NCBI GenBank assembly: GCA_964426135.1
Contig: CAYRPN010000097.1
Coordinates: 1 to 22,175 of the forward strand
DNA: 22,175 nt
Reading direction: 5' to 3'
Source of the DNA: CAYRPN01 sp964426135
Lineage (GTDB): Bacteria; Planctomycetota; Phycisphaerae; Phycisphaerales; Phycisphaeraceae
Shown here: piece by piece, positions 1 through 7,267 of the stretch
Layout: each line of letters begins with the position of its first letter
How positions within the stretch are numbered: position 1 is the stretch's first letter
The notes under the pieces: model-generated
Told to the model about the DNA's origin: nothing
The model's database searches: none
The model's input: the letters and a program-made list of their open reading frames with translations, nothing else
Made by a program: the position numbers and the translations under genes

Positions 1-493
1 GGTGGCGCGATCCGATTGCACGATCGGTGACGGAAATCGAAAGATTCTCAGGCTCTCTGCGGGGGAGAGGGCTGGGGTGAGGGGGTTCGCCGCGTCGCGC
101 GACAGACGCACGTCCAAGGTACACCGTCCCCCTCACCCTAACCCTCTCCCCCAGCAGACTGGGGGAGAGGGGACCAAGCCCCCGGAAAATTTGGCACACC
201 CCTCTGCGGCAGGCGTGCCGGTGGCTCCGCCGATGCATGATTGGATGATTCTGGCAGGTCTGGCTGAAGGGTGGTCGGCCTTCGCCACGGAAAAAGCACA
301 GAAGCCCCGACCTCACCTAGAGCTTGGCAGACCGCCGTGAGTACAGGTCCCTCCGGTCGACGATGAAAAACCCGACGACTGCTCATCGAACAGGCAGCCT
401 TGCGACTGGCACGCGCGTTGCAGAAGCAGTGCGTCCTTCCCTCCAGGTTCTTAACCTGCTACGCTCCCAGCCTCCGATTCCAGGACTAACTCC
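1..493. other. Intergenic region without a convincing gene
   Basis: This 493-bp stretch precedes the first supported gene. It contains an inverted pair of REP-like repeat arms (59-175, listed separately). From about 176 to 493 the open frames are short and start without ribosome binding sites; their peptides include the repeat-derived string PHPNPLPQQTGGEG, so they look spurious. A short imperfect palindrome (GGCAC...GTGCC, about 192-219) is visible. I looked for hallmark bases of RNase P RNA, tmRNA and SRP RNA on both strands and did not find them. The region could hold a leader or promoter for the gene at 494, but no clear -35/-10 pair stands out. Confidence 0.6.
59..175. repeat. REP-like inverted pair 1
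   Basis: The left arm (about 59-85) reads GGGGGAGAGGGCTGGGGTGAGG. The right arm (about 127-175) is its reverse complement type, CCCTCACCCTAACCCTCTCC, followed by a second GGGGGAGAGGGG that makes a hairpin within the arm. The GTGAG ends of both arms face inward across about 40 bp. The same arrangement recurs at 9402-9578 and 15155-15389. Translation of such arms gives PNPLPQQTGGEG-type peptides, a familiar sign of this kind of dispersed bacterial repeat. Confidence 0.75.
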
Positions 494-1039
494 TTGGCAC
501 GCATTGGCTTACTATCCGACTCCCATGGCCGCGCCTCAACCACCCGACGCGCAGTTTCCAGGCTGATTGAGGCAGGTGTTGACGCTATTTTGCACTTAGG
601 CGATGTCGGAAGCGTGGAAGTGCTCGATGAACTCGTCGTCGCGCCTCACCCCGTCGTGAACGCTTCTGTCACCCGAAAGACCGACGCAGCCCCACCCGTG
701 AATGTGCGACTCGTCTTCGGCAACGTGGACTGGGACCGAGCGTCATTAGCGCGGTACGCGCAGCATCTGGGCCTGGCGGTGGACGATCCAGTCGGCACGA
801 TGGACCTGGAGGATGGCCGCAAGCTCGTCTTTCTGCACGGCGACGACGCCAATGCCATGCTGCACGCGCTCGAGTCCGGAGCGGCCTATGTCTGCCACGG
901 TCACAGCCACCGCACCCGGGATGAGCAAGTAGGTGCCACCCGCGTGATCAATCCCGGCGCCTTGTTCAGAGCCCAGTCGTACACCGTGGCACTGCTCGAC
1001 ACGGCGAAGGACCATCTTCAGTTCATGACGGTTGAATGA
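494..1039 (+). CDS. YfcE/MJ0936-type metallophosphoesterase
   Basis: A 181-residue calcineurin-like phosphoesterase of the small YfcE/MJ0936 type, probably a cytoplasmic metal-dependent phosphodiesterase; the physiological substrate is unknown. Metal-binding motifs appear in family order: SDSHG (D9, H11), HLGDVGS (D37), FGNVDWD (N77), LHGDD (H115) and CHGHSHR (H137, H139), followed by the usual VINPGA strand. The length is normal for the family. The start is a TTG at 494, which places D9 where family members have it; no in-frame ATG is available upstream and AGGA at 482-485 is a modest ribosome binding site. About twenty residues between the HLGD and GNVD motifs (roughly 50-70) look like a slightly enlarged loop. 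The next gene starts 221 bp downstream, so an operon is uncertain. Confidence 0.88.
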   Translation: MARIGLLSDSHGRASTTRRAVSRLIEAGVDAILHLGDVGSVEVLDELVVAPHPVVNASVTRKTDAAPPVNVRLVFGNVDWDRASLARYAQHLGLAVDDPVGTMDLEDGRKLVFLHGDDANAMLHALESGAAYVCHGHSHRTRDEQVGATRVINPGALFRAQSYTVALLDTAKDHLQFMTVE

Positions 1040-1126
1040 AGGTCGGGTTTCGTTTCAGCGACACCGACTCCAAGGACGTAGATTCTGACCCTGTCACTTC
1101 TACGCGCGGCGCACAGAAGTTCTTAT

Positions 1127-1162
1127 CCCTCTACCCTTGGCCCTCTACCCTTGGCCCTTCCG
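1127..1162 (+). repeat. Tandem 14-bp repeat, GGCCCTT family
   Basis: CCCTCTACCCTTGG occurs twice back to back (1127-1140, 1141-1154) and runs into CCCTTCCGG. The GGCCCTT core resembles the arms at 17761-17805 and 17857-17894, so this is probably a member of the same dispersed family. It lies in the 221-bp gap between the phosphoesterase and the VanZ-like gene; the rest of that gap shows no gene. Confidence 0.65.
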
Positions 1163-1260
1163 GCTTGGCCGGCTTAGGCAAGAGGGATCCATTTCGACAG
1201 AAGCGCTCTTCACCTCAATGCGATTACACTGGCGATTCGTCCCGCCCCTAGACCAAGCTG

Positions 1261-2253
1261 TTGAGCACGCCCCATTCCAACCCGAGCGATCCCCCCAAGC
1301 GAAGCGATCGCGGCGATGACGCGGCGCGCCCCCCGGGCTTCGGATGGTTGACGCTTGGTGTCCTGCTCATTGCGATTCTGACACTCTGGCTGCTGACGTA
1401 TCCTTTCAATTTCCATGCGAGGACGATCACAAGCTGGCTGGGTGAATGGGGCGTTGCCAACATCCACAAAATCAACCTCGCTTCGAATCTGGTGCTGTTC
1501 ATGCCGCTGGGTTGCGTGTGGGTCTGGCGTCGGAGCCTGGTTCGAGGCGGAGTCGATGCAGGCACGCTCATCGCGGCAGCGCTGGTCTGCGGGATCATGA
1601 GCGTCATCGGTGAGACGTTGCAGACGCGCCTGCCAGGCCGGACGAGTTCAGCGATCGATCTCCTGGCGAATATCGTCGGCGGCGGCGCGGGGGCCGCCGT
1701 GGGCGGCTTCAGTGCGGGTGCTTTCGGTCGAGCCTGGACCGCGGCGGCGCGCTGGCTCGGCCCGCGCCCCGGGATGCAGCGCTGCCTGATTGCGTTGGCG
1801 CTGATGCTGGCGGTGCGTACAGCCCCCTTCGATGTGTCTCTGGAAACCTATTACCTGCGCGTGAAATGGGAACAGGAAACCAAGCTGAGCGTGCTGCCCT
1901 TCCCCGCCACGCGGCAGTGGCTGGGCGGAACCGAGGCCAGTGGCGGCGTGGGCGTCGACCAGCGCCGAGTGCTGGCATTGAATGAACTGGTCAGTGCCGG
2001 CAGCGCTGCCCTGCTGTTCCTCGCTTTGGCGTGGTGTGCGGGTCGAGCAGGCGGCGACCTCGGTGCGACGGGCTGCTCCTGGAGCGCCATGGCGCTGATG
2101 GTGTGCCTGGCACTGGTCCTGGCGACGGAGGCGGCGCAGTTCTTCGTGCGAAGCAGGCTCATGGATGCCACGGACATCTCCGTCGCCAGCGCTGCCGTGG
2201 TGGCCGGACTGCTTGCGGAACTGGTGACGCGTCCGCGCCACCGGCTCGAATGA
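1261..2253 (+). CDS. VanZ-like membrane protein with two VanZ-type halves
   Basis: A 330-residue integral membrane protein. After a hydrophilic start (about 1-27) comes a first VanZ-like domain (about 28-150) with the family pattern: NLVLFMPLG (76-84), GETLQ (E118, Q121), R127, D133 and LLANIVGG (N137). A second, weaker copy (about 175-320) has the APFDVSLETYY segment, LALNELVSAGSAALLFLAL, ATEAAQFFVRSR (E290, Q293) and D302/D305. VanZ of the glycopeptide-resistance cluster lowers teicoplanin susceptibility; most chromosomal VanZ-like proteins have no defined role, so I do not assign resistance. The start is a TTG at 1261, just after an in-frame stop at 1249-1251, with no good ribosome binding site; the first in-frame ATG would remove most of domain one. 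The stop lies 63 bp before the next gene, so co-transcription is possible. Confidence 0.8.
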   Translation: MSTPHSNPSDPPKRSDRGDDAARPPGFGWLTLGVLLIAILTLWLLTYPFNFHARTITSWLGEWGVANIHKINLASNLVLFMPLGCVWVWRRSLVRGGVDAGTLIAAALVCGIMSVIGETLQTRLPGRTSSAIDLLANIVGGGAGAAVGGFSAGAFGRAWTAAARWLGPRPGMQRCLIALALMLAVRTAPFDVSLETYYLRVKWEQETKLSVLPFPATRQWLGGTEASGGVGVDQRRVLALNELVSAGSAALLFLALAWCAGRAGGDLGATGCSWSAMALMVCLALVLATEAAQFFVRSRLMDATDISVASAAVVAGLLAELVTRPRHRLE

Positions 2254-2316
2254 GGAAGTGCTGTCGGGCGCACCATACCGCTGGCCATCCTGCTAATCTT
2301 CTGATTCCTCGCGTGG

Positions 2317-4917
2317 ATGCGACTGAATATGGATGTCGGTATTCATCAACCTGTGGTGACCGTCACCAGCGGCTCGTGGCGATATCAGACCGTCGCGGGC
2401 TGCTACGACGAAATGGTCAACGAGCGCGGCCAGATTCGGCCGGCGTGGCGGCAGATCGCGACCGCGCTGCAGGCGATGGGGCCCGAGGAACTGCAGCGGC
2501 GATGGGAACAGGGACGCAGGCTGCTGCACGAGAACGGCGTCACCTTCAATGCCTACGGCGATCGCCAGGGACTCGATCGGCCTTGGGCGCTCGACGCTTT
2601 TCCCATGATCCTCTCGGCGACGGAGTGGCGCACCATCGAGGCAGCCGTCGTCCAGCGGGCCACGATGCTCAACCGCGTGCTGTTCGATCTCTACGGCCCG
2701 CAGACGCTGTTGCACGAAGGCATTCTGCCGCCCACGCTGCCCTACACCAATCCGAACTTCCTGCGCCCCATGCAAAGCGTGCCGGTGCCGCGATCAATCT
2801 ACCTGCACCTGTATGCCGCGGACCTGGCCCGCAGCGCCGACGGCCAATGGTGGTTTGTCAACGATCGCACCCAGGCTCCGTCCGGCTGGGGCTATGCGTT
2901 GGAGAATCGCCAGGTCATTTCGCGCTCCCTGCCTGAAGTGTTCCGCGACAGTCAGGTGCATCGTCTCAATGAGTTCATCAGCCGTTTCGGCGAACTGATC
3001 TTCAATCTGGCGCCGTCGCACCTGGACAACCCGCGCATTGTGCTGCTGACGCCTGGACCATCGAGCAGCGCTTATTTCGAGCACGTTTTTCTTGCTCGCC
3101 AGATGGGACTGACGCTGGTCGAAGGCGGCGACCTGACCGTGCGCGACGAGCGCGTTTTCCTCAAGACGCTCAGCGGGCTGCTGCCGGTGGATGTGATCCT
3201 GCGCCGCGTCACCGATACGATGTGCGATCCGCTCGAACTGAACGACGATTCTTTCCTGGGCGTTGCCGGCCTGGTGGAAGCGGTGCGCACCGGACATGTG
3301 GCGGTCGCCAACGCACTGGGCACCGGTCTGATTCACGGCGCCATGCTGATGGCGCACTCGGATTCGCTGATGAAGGCGACTCTGGGTGAGCAGGCGAAGT
3401 TGCCGACATTGCCGTCCTGGTGGTGCGGAGACGAGGCCGGTCTTGCCGAGGTTGAGCGCCGGCTGGAGAAGATGGTGATCAAGCGCCTCGGCGGGGCAGC
3501 GCAGGTGAGTTTCGGAGAGCAGGGAAGCGACGAAGACAAGCAGGCCATGCTCTCGAAGATTCGAGAGCACCAGCATCAATATGTGGGGCAGGAACGCATC
3601 CGCTCTTCCACCGCTCCGACCTGGAGCCAGGGCCGGCTCGAGCCGCGGCACATCATGCTGCGCATCTACGCGGCGGCGACGCGCGATGGCTCGTACCACG
3701 TGCTGCCGGGCGGGCTGACGCGGGTCAGCGCTTCGCCCGATTCCACGCTGGTTCACGCCGCCGCCGGCGGCGGCAGCAAGGACACCTGGGTGCTCAGCGA
3801 CACACCCATCACCGGCTTCAACACGGCCCGCCCCGGCGCGCATGCCGTGACGCTCAGCCGCGCGGGATTCGTGCTCTCCTCCCGCATTGCCGACAACCTG
3901 TTCTGGCTGGGGCGATACGTCGAGCGCGTCGAGCAGGTGATCCGCGTCGTTCGATGCATGCTCCAGAACATGGCGGACGACAACGACTTCGCCGACGACA
4001 CGGTGCTCAGCGGCCTGACGGAAGTGCTCATCTCCAAGGGATATCGCGTCGCGCCGACCACGCGCCACAGCGGTCGTGCCCTGGCCGGCGAACTGGAGCC
4101 GCAGCTCATGGCGCTGCTCTTCGACGAGAAGCGCCCCATGAGCGTGCGCGGCTACGTCATGCAGGCCCACCGGGTCGCCTCCCGGGTGCGCGACCGCATC
4201 TCCTTCGATTCGTGGCGCATCATCAACCGCCTGCAGGAGCAATTCGTTCAACCTCCGGTCAGCAGCGCCCTGATGGTCGGACAGACCATCGAACGGCTCG
4301 ACGATGCCATCATCATGATCAGCGCTTTCGACGGTCAGGCGATGGAGGGCATGACGCGCGAGAAAAGCTGGCGCTTCCTGGACCTGGGCCGGCGCGTGGA
4401 GCGATCCATCGCGATGCTGGCGCTGCTGCCCTTCGGCCTGAACAAGAGCGACGCACTGCAGAAACAGCGGCTGCAGGCGGTTCTGGAAATCGCCAACAGC
4501 GCGATGACCTATCGCTCCCGATACCTCGCCGCGGTGGAACCGCAAGGCGTGCTCGACCTGCTGCTCGTGGATGAGACGAATCCACACGCGCTGACATTTC
4601 AGATCGCGGCCATGACGGAGCACATCGAGAAAATCGCCGAATCGACCGAGTCGGGGAGCCGGCCCGTGGAATCGCGGATCGTGCAGGGAATGCTCGCCGC
4701 CTCCCGGCTGGCGGATGTCGAGACCTTGGTGAAGCCCGAGAATGACGGCACGCGGACGAGCCTGGCGGCTCTGTTTGTGAAGCTGCGCGCCGATCTGGGC
4801 AGCGTGGTCGACGCCGTGACGCACAAATATCTCAGCCACACCCGTCAGCCGCACGCCTTCGGCGATCGCGGCGTCGGACCGACCGGCGGGCCCCGTGACG
4901 ACGAGGGGCTGGCATGA
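2317..4917 (+). CDS. Fused circularly permuted ATP-grasp / alpha-E domain protein
   Basis: An 866-residue cytoplasmic protein joining two families usually encoded separately (COG2308 and COG2307). Residues about 20-480 form the circularly permuted type 2 ATP-grasp domain: QRATMLNRVLFDLYG, FVNDRTQAPSGWGYALENR, LTPGP near a YFEHVFLARQMG helix, LVEGGDLTVRD, DVILRRVTDTMCDPLEL and VANALGTGL. Residues about 515-850 form the helical alpha-E domain, opening with SRIADNLFWLGRYVERVEQ. ATP-grasp enzymes form amide or similar bonds through acyl-phosphates; these families with a transglutaminase-like protease are predicted to act on peptides, but substrate and reaction are unproven. The stop overlaps the next start (ATGA, 4914-4917), implying translational coupling. 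The ATG at 2317 lacks a strong ribosome binding site; an ATG at 2329 is the alternative. A 686-residue antisense open frame is a GC-driven shadow. Confidence 0.9.
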   Translation: MRLNMDVGIHQPVVTVTSGSWRYQTVAGCYDEMVNERGQIRPAWRQIATALQAMGPEELQRRWEQGRRLLHENGVTFNAYGDRQGLDRPWALDAFPMILSATEWRTIEAAVVQRATMLNRVLFDLYGPQTLLHEGILPPTLPYTNPNFLRPMQSVPVPRSIYLHLYAADLARSADGQWWFVNDRTQAPSGWGYALENRQVISRSLPEVFRDSQVHRLNEFISRFGELIFNLAPSHLDNPRIVLLTPGPSSSAYFEHVFLARQMGLTLVEGGDLTVRDERVFLKTLSGLLPVDVILRRVTDTMCDPLELNDDSFLGVAGLVEAVRTGHVAVANALGTGLIHGAMLMAHSDSLMKATLGEQAKLPTLPSWWCGDEAGLAEVERRLEKMVIKRLGGAAQVSFGEQGSDEDKQAMLSKIREHQHQYVGQERIRSSTAPTWSQGRLEPRHIMLRIYAAATRDGSYHVLPGGLTRVSASPDSTLVHAAAGGGSKDTWVLSDTPITGFNTARPGAHAVTLSRAGFVLSSRIADNLFWLGRYVERVEQVIRVVRCMLQNMADDNDFADDTVLSGLTEVLISKGYRVAPTTRHSGRALAGELEPQLMALLFDEKRPMSVRGYVMQAHRVASRVRDRISFDSWRIINRLQEQFVQPPVSSALMVGQTIERLDDAIIMISAFDGQAMEGMTREKSWRFLDLGRRVERSIAMLALLPFGLNKSDALQKQRLQAVLEIANSAMTYRSRYLAAVEPQGVLDLLLVDETNPHALTFQIAAMTEHIEKIAESTESGSRPVESRIVQGMLAASRLADVETLVKPENDGTRTSLAALFVKLRADLGSVVDAVTHKYLSHTRQPHAFGDRGVGPTGGPRDDEGLA

Positions 4918-5795
4918 AGTATCGGATTCTGCACACGACGGTCTACACCTACGCCGAGCCGGCGTCGACCTGTCACAACCGGGTCCATCTCACGCCGCGC
5001 GATCTGCCGTACCAGCGTCGACTTTCGAGCGAGATCGAAATCGACCCGCAGCCGCACACGGTTCGCGAGCACCTGGACAGCTTCGGCAATGTCGCCACGA
5101 CCTTTGCCATCTACGAGCCGCACCTGCGACTGTCGATCACCGCGCGCAGTCATGTGGAGGTCGCCGCCGGTGGCGGCACCTCGCTGTTTTCATCGCCACC
5201 ATGGGAACAGGTGCGCGACCAATTGCGACGCAGCCACGACCCGGCCACGCTCGGAGCCGTGCCCTTTCTCTTTGAGTCGTCCTACATCTCCACCGGCCCG
5301 AAGTTCGCTGCATTCGCCGCCGAAGCCTTTGCACCGGGGCGACCGCTGCTGGACGCCGTCATGGCGATGACCTTGCAGATCAAGCGGGAATTCAAGTACG
5401 AACCGAAGTCCACCACGCTCGCGACTTCGAATCTCGAAGTCCTCACCAATCGAATGGGGGTGTGTCAGGATTTCGCGCATCTGCAGATCGGCTGCCTGCG
5501 TTCGCTGGGACTGGCGGCACGCTACGTCAGTGGTTACCTGCGCACCGACCCGCCGCCGGGAAAGCCCAGACTCGTCGGCGCCGACGCTTCGCATGCCTGG
5601 ATCAGCGTGTTCTGTCCCGTCGCCGGATGGCAGGATTTTGATCCAACGAACGGCTGCGCTCGCGGCGATCAGCACATCACGCTCGCATGGGGCCGCGACT
5701 ACGGCGATGTCAGTCCCGTCCGAGGCGTCGTGCTCGGCGGCGGCGCGAATAAGCTCAGCGTTTGCGTCGATGTCGAACCATTGAACGAAGATTGA
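4914..5795 (+). CDS. Transglutaminase-like cysteine protease family protein
   Basis: A 293-residue protein of COG1305 type, with no signal peptide. Residues 1-80 match the bacterial transglutaminase-like N-terminal domain (MKYRILHTTVYTYAEP start, then LTPRD). The transglutaminase core follows with a complete triad: C184 in GVCQDFAH, H227 in DASHAWISVF and D243 in QDFDPTNG. Bacterial proteins of this kind are thought to be peptidases or amide-processing enzymes. The ATG overlaps the stop of the ATP-grasp/alpha-E gene by four bases, and GAGGGG just upstream is a good ribosome binding site inside that gene. This coupling supports joint action: one protein may make an amide bond or tag, the other cut or transfer it. 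That role is inference. In other bacteria the same three families can also neighbour the proteasome-like protein Anbu; no Anbu gene is seen here. Confidence 0.92.
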   Translation: MKYRILHTTVYTYAEPASTCHNRVHLTPRDLPYQRRLSSEIEIDPQPHTVREHLDSFGNVATTFAIYEPHLRLSITARSHVEVAAGGGTSLFSSPPWEQVRDQLRRSHDPATLGAVPFLFESSYISTGPKFAAFAAEAFAPGRPLLDAVMAMTLQIKREFKYEPKSTTLATSNLEVLTNRMGVCQDFAHLQIGCLRSLGLAARYVSGYLRTDPPPGKPRLVGADASHAWISVFCPVAGWQDFDPTNGCARGDQHITLAWGRDYGDVSPVRGVVLGGGANKLSVCVDVEPLNED

Positions 5796-5840
5796 CCCGC
5801 GGGCCGGAGGATCATCTCCCCCAACGAAAGGGATGCTGCC

Positions 5841-6989
5841 ATGCCTGCATACCGACGACTGACTGGCTGGGTCGCCGCCGTGCTCTGCGTCTTCCTTTCT
5901 ACCGTGACGCTCGGCGAACCTCACTACACCGATCACAGGCGAGTGCTGTATTTCCTCGACGACCAGGGCCGTGAGCAGCCGGTGAAAACCGCCGAGGACT
6001 GGGCGAAGCGCCGCGAACACATCCTGCGGGGCATGCAGCAGGCGATGGGCACGCTGCCGGACCGATCGAAATTGCCCCCGCTGGACGTGAAGGTTCACGA
6101 GCAGTTCAAGCGCGACGAGTACACACGCATGACGATCAGTTTTGCTTCAGAGATCATCGATGGCAAGGAAGACCGCGTACCCGCATACCTCTACCTGCCG
6201 CGAGGCGATCGTGCCGGCAGCGGGAACGCCGACGACAACAGGCCCGGAAAACCGAAACGTCTGCCCGCGATGCTGGCGGTGCATCAGACCCATCCACTGG
6301 GCAAGGGCGACGTGGACTTCGAGAAGGGCCGCACCAATCGCTGCTACGCCAGCGAACTGGCGGCGCGCGGCTACGTGGTGCTGGCGCCGGACTATCCCTC
6401 GTTCGGCGACTACAAGTTCGACTTCCAGGCCGCATTCAAGAGCGGACGCTACGCATCGGGCACGATGAAGGGCATTTTCAATCACATGCGCTGCATCGAC
6501 CTGCTGCAAGCGCGCGACGATGTGGATGGCGAACGCATCGGCGCCATCGGCCACTCCCTTGGCGGGCACAACGCGATTTTTCTGGCCGCGTTCGACACGC
6601 GCGTGAAGGTCGTCATCTCCAGTTGCGGCTGGACACCGTTCCACGATTACTACGGAGGCAAGATCGCCGGCTGGACCAGCGACCGGTACATGCCGCGTCT
6701 GCGTGATGTCTACAAACTGGATGCGGATCAGGTGCCGTTCGATTTCTACGAACTGGTCGCCGCCCTGGCGCCGCGTTCGTTCTTCTCCAACTCGCCGCTG
6801 CGCGACAGCAACTTCGACGTTGCAGGAGTGAAAAAGGCGGAGGCGACGGCGCGAGAGGTGTTCAAGTTGCTCAAGGCCGACGACAAACTCGTGATCGAGT
6901 ATCCCGACGACGCCCACGATTTTCCGCCATCGGTGCGCCAGAGCGCCTATCGATTCGTCGACAAGGCGCTGGCACGCGAAAGGAAATGA
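5841..6989 (+). CDS. Secreted alpha/beta hydrolase (dienelactone hydrolase/acetyl xylan esterase-like)
   Basis: A 382-residue alpha/beta hydrolase with an N-terminal signal peptide (hydrophobic core about 9-24, likely cut near TLG-EP), so it is probably periplasmic or secreted. The nucleophile elbow is GHSLGG (S239), with candidate acid D326 (SNFDVAG) and H359 (PDDAHDF). The LYLPRG and VHQTHPLGKGD segments and the APDYPSFGDY strand fit the dienelactone hydrolase/acetyl xylan esterase superfamily, common in planctomycetes near carbohydrate breakdown genes. The substrate cannot be named. AAAGGGA at 5827-5833 is a good ribosome binding site seven bases before the ATG. The gene starts 45 bp after the transglutaminase stop and may end the same transcript, which would then meet the hairpin at 7009-7053. 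Confidence 0.85.
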   Translation: MPAYRRLTGWVAAVLCVFLSTVTLGEPHYTDHRRVLYFLDDQGREQPVKTAEDWAKRREHILRGMQQAMGTLPDRSKLPPLDVKVHEQFKRDEYTRMTISFASEIIDGKEDRVPAYLYLPRGDRAGSGNADDNRPGKPKRLPAMLAVHQTHPLGKGDVDFEKGRTNRCYASELAARGYVVLAPDYPSFGDYKFDFQAAFKSGRYASGTMKGIFNHMRCIDLLQARDDVDGERIGAIGHSLGGHNAIFLAAFDTRVKVVISSCGWTPFHDYYGGKIAGWTSDRYMPRLRDVYKLDADQVPFDFYELVAALAPRSFFSNSPLRDSNFDVAGVKKAEATAREVFKLLKADDKLVIEYPDDAHDFPPSVRQSAYRFVDKALARERK

Positions 6990-7008
6990 GAGCGTGCCAT
7001 CGAATCCC

Positions 7009-7053
7009 CAATGACAAACGGCAGCTCTTGCGAGCTGCCGTTTTGCGTCATTG
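7009..7053. terminator. Bidirectional hairpin terminator between hydrolase and tRNA
   Basis: A perfect 12-bp stem (7016-7027 with 7032-7043) closes a TTGC loop, AAACGGCAGCTC against its complement. CAATGAC (7009-7015) pairs with GTCATTG (7047-7053) across a 3-nt bulge (7044-7046), extending it to 19 bp. On the plus strand the stem ends in TTTT; on the minus strand in TTTGTCATT. It lies 20 bp after the hydrolase stop and about 5 bp past the 3' end of the oppositely oriented tRNA, so it can end both transcripts. The U-tracts are short. Confidence 0.72.
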
Positions 7054-7057
7054 CCAA

Positions 7058-7144
7058 TGCGGCCGAGAGGAGTTGAACCTCCATGAGGGGGTTAGCCTCA
7101 CTAGGACCTGAACCTAGCGCGTCTGCCAATTTCGCCACGGCCGC
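7058..7144 (-). tRNA. tRNA-Leu (CAG anticodon)
   Basis: The minus strand folds as a class II tRNA of 87 nt. Acceptor GCGGCCG pairs fully with CGGCCGC. The anticodon stem CTAGG/CCTAG encloses loop TTCAGGT, giving anticodon CAG (7108-7110), which reads CUG leucine codons. A long variable arm (TGAGG/CCTCA) and a T arm with GGTTCAACTCC are present. The discriminator is A, as required for leucine; the 3' CCA is not encoded (TTG follows), so it must be added enzymatically. Confidence 0.97.
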
Positions 7145-7163
7145 AGCGATGATCAGGCAGAAC

Positions 7164-7191
7164 AGTCTAGGGAGTGTGAAGTAAGAATCAA
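7164..7191 (-). promoter_or_regulatory. Putative promoter of the tRNA-Leu gene
   Basis: On the minus strand TTGATT (7186-7191) and TAGACT (7164-7169) are separated by 16 bp. Each matches the sigma-70 consensus at four of six positions. The -10 box ends 19 bp before the tRNA 5' end, a normal distance for a short processed leader. No other pair in this gap is as good. Prediction by eye only. Confidence 0.45.
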
Positions 7192-7267
7192 GTCGCGCGT
7201 CGAGCCGGCAAAGAAATGGCTCGGATGAAGTCGAGAAGAAGGTCCTCAATCCATTTGCCAGCCCAGC

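Noticed and set aside
2..340. Possible 112-codon gene at the window start
   Set aside because: It runs through both REP-like arms, yields PNPLPQQTGGEG-type sequence and has no domain.
2794..4854. Long 686-codon open frame antisense to the ATP-grasp/alpha-E gene
   Set aside because: The plus-strand protein matches known families along its length; the antisense frame is low in hydrophobic residues, rich in His/Arg/Gln and has no recognisable domain, as expected of a GC-driven shadow.
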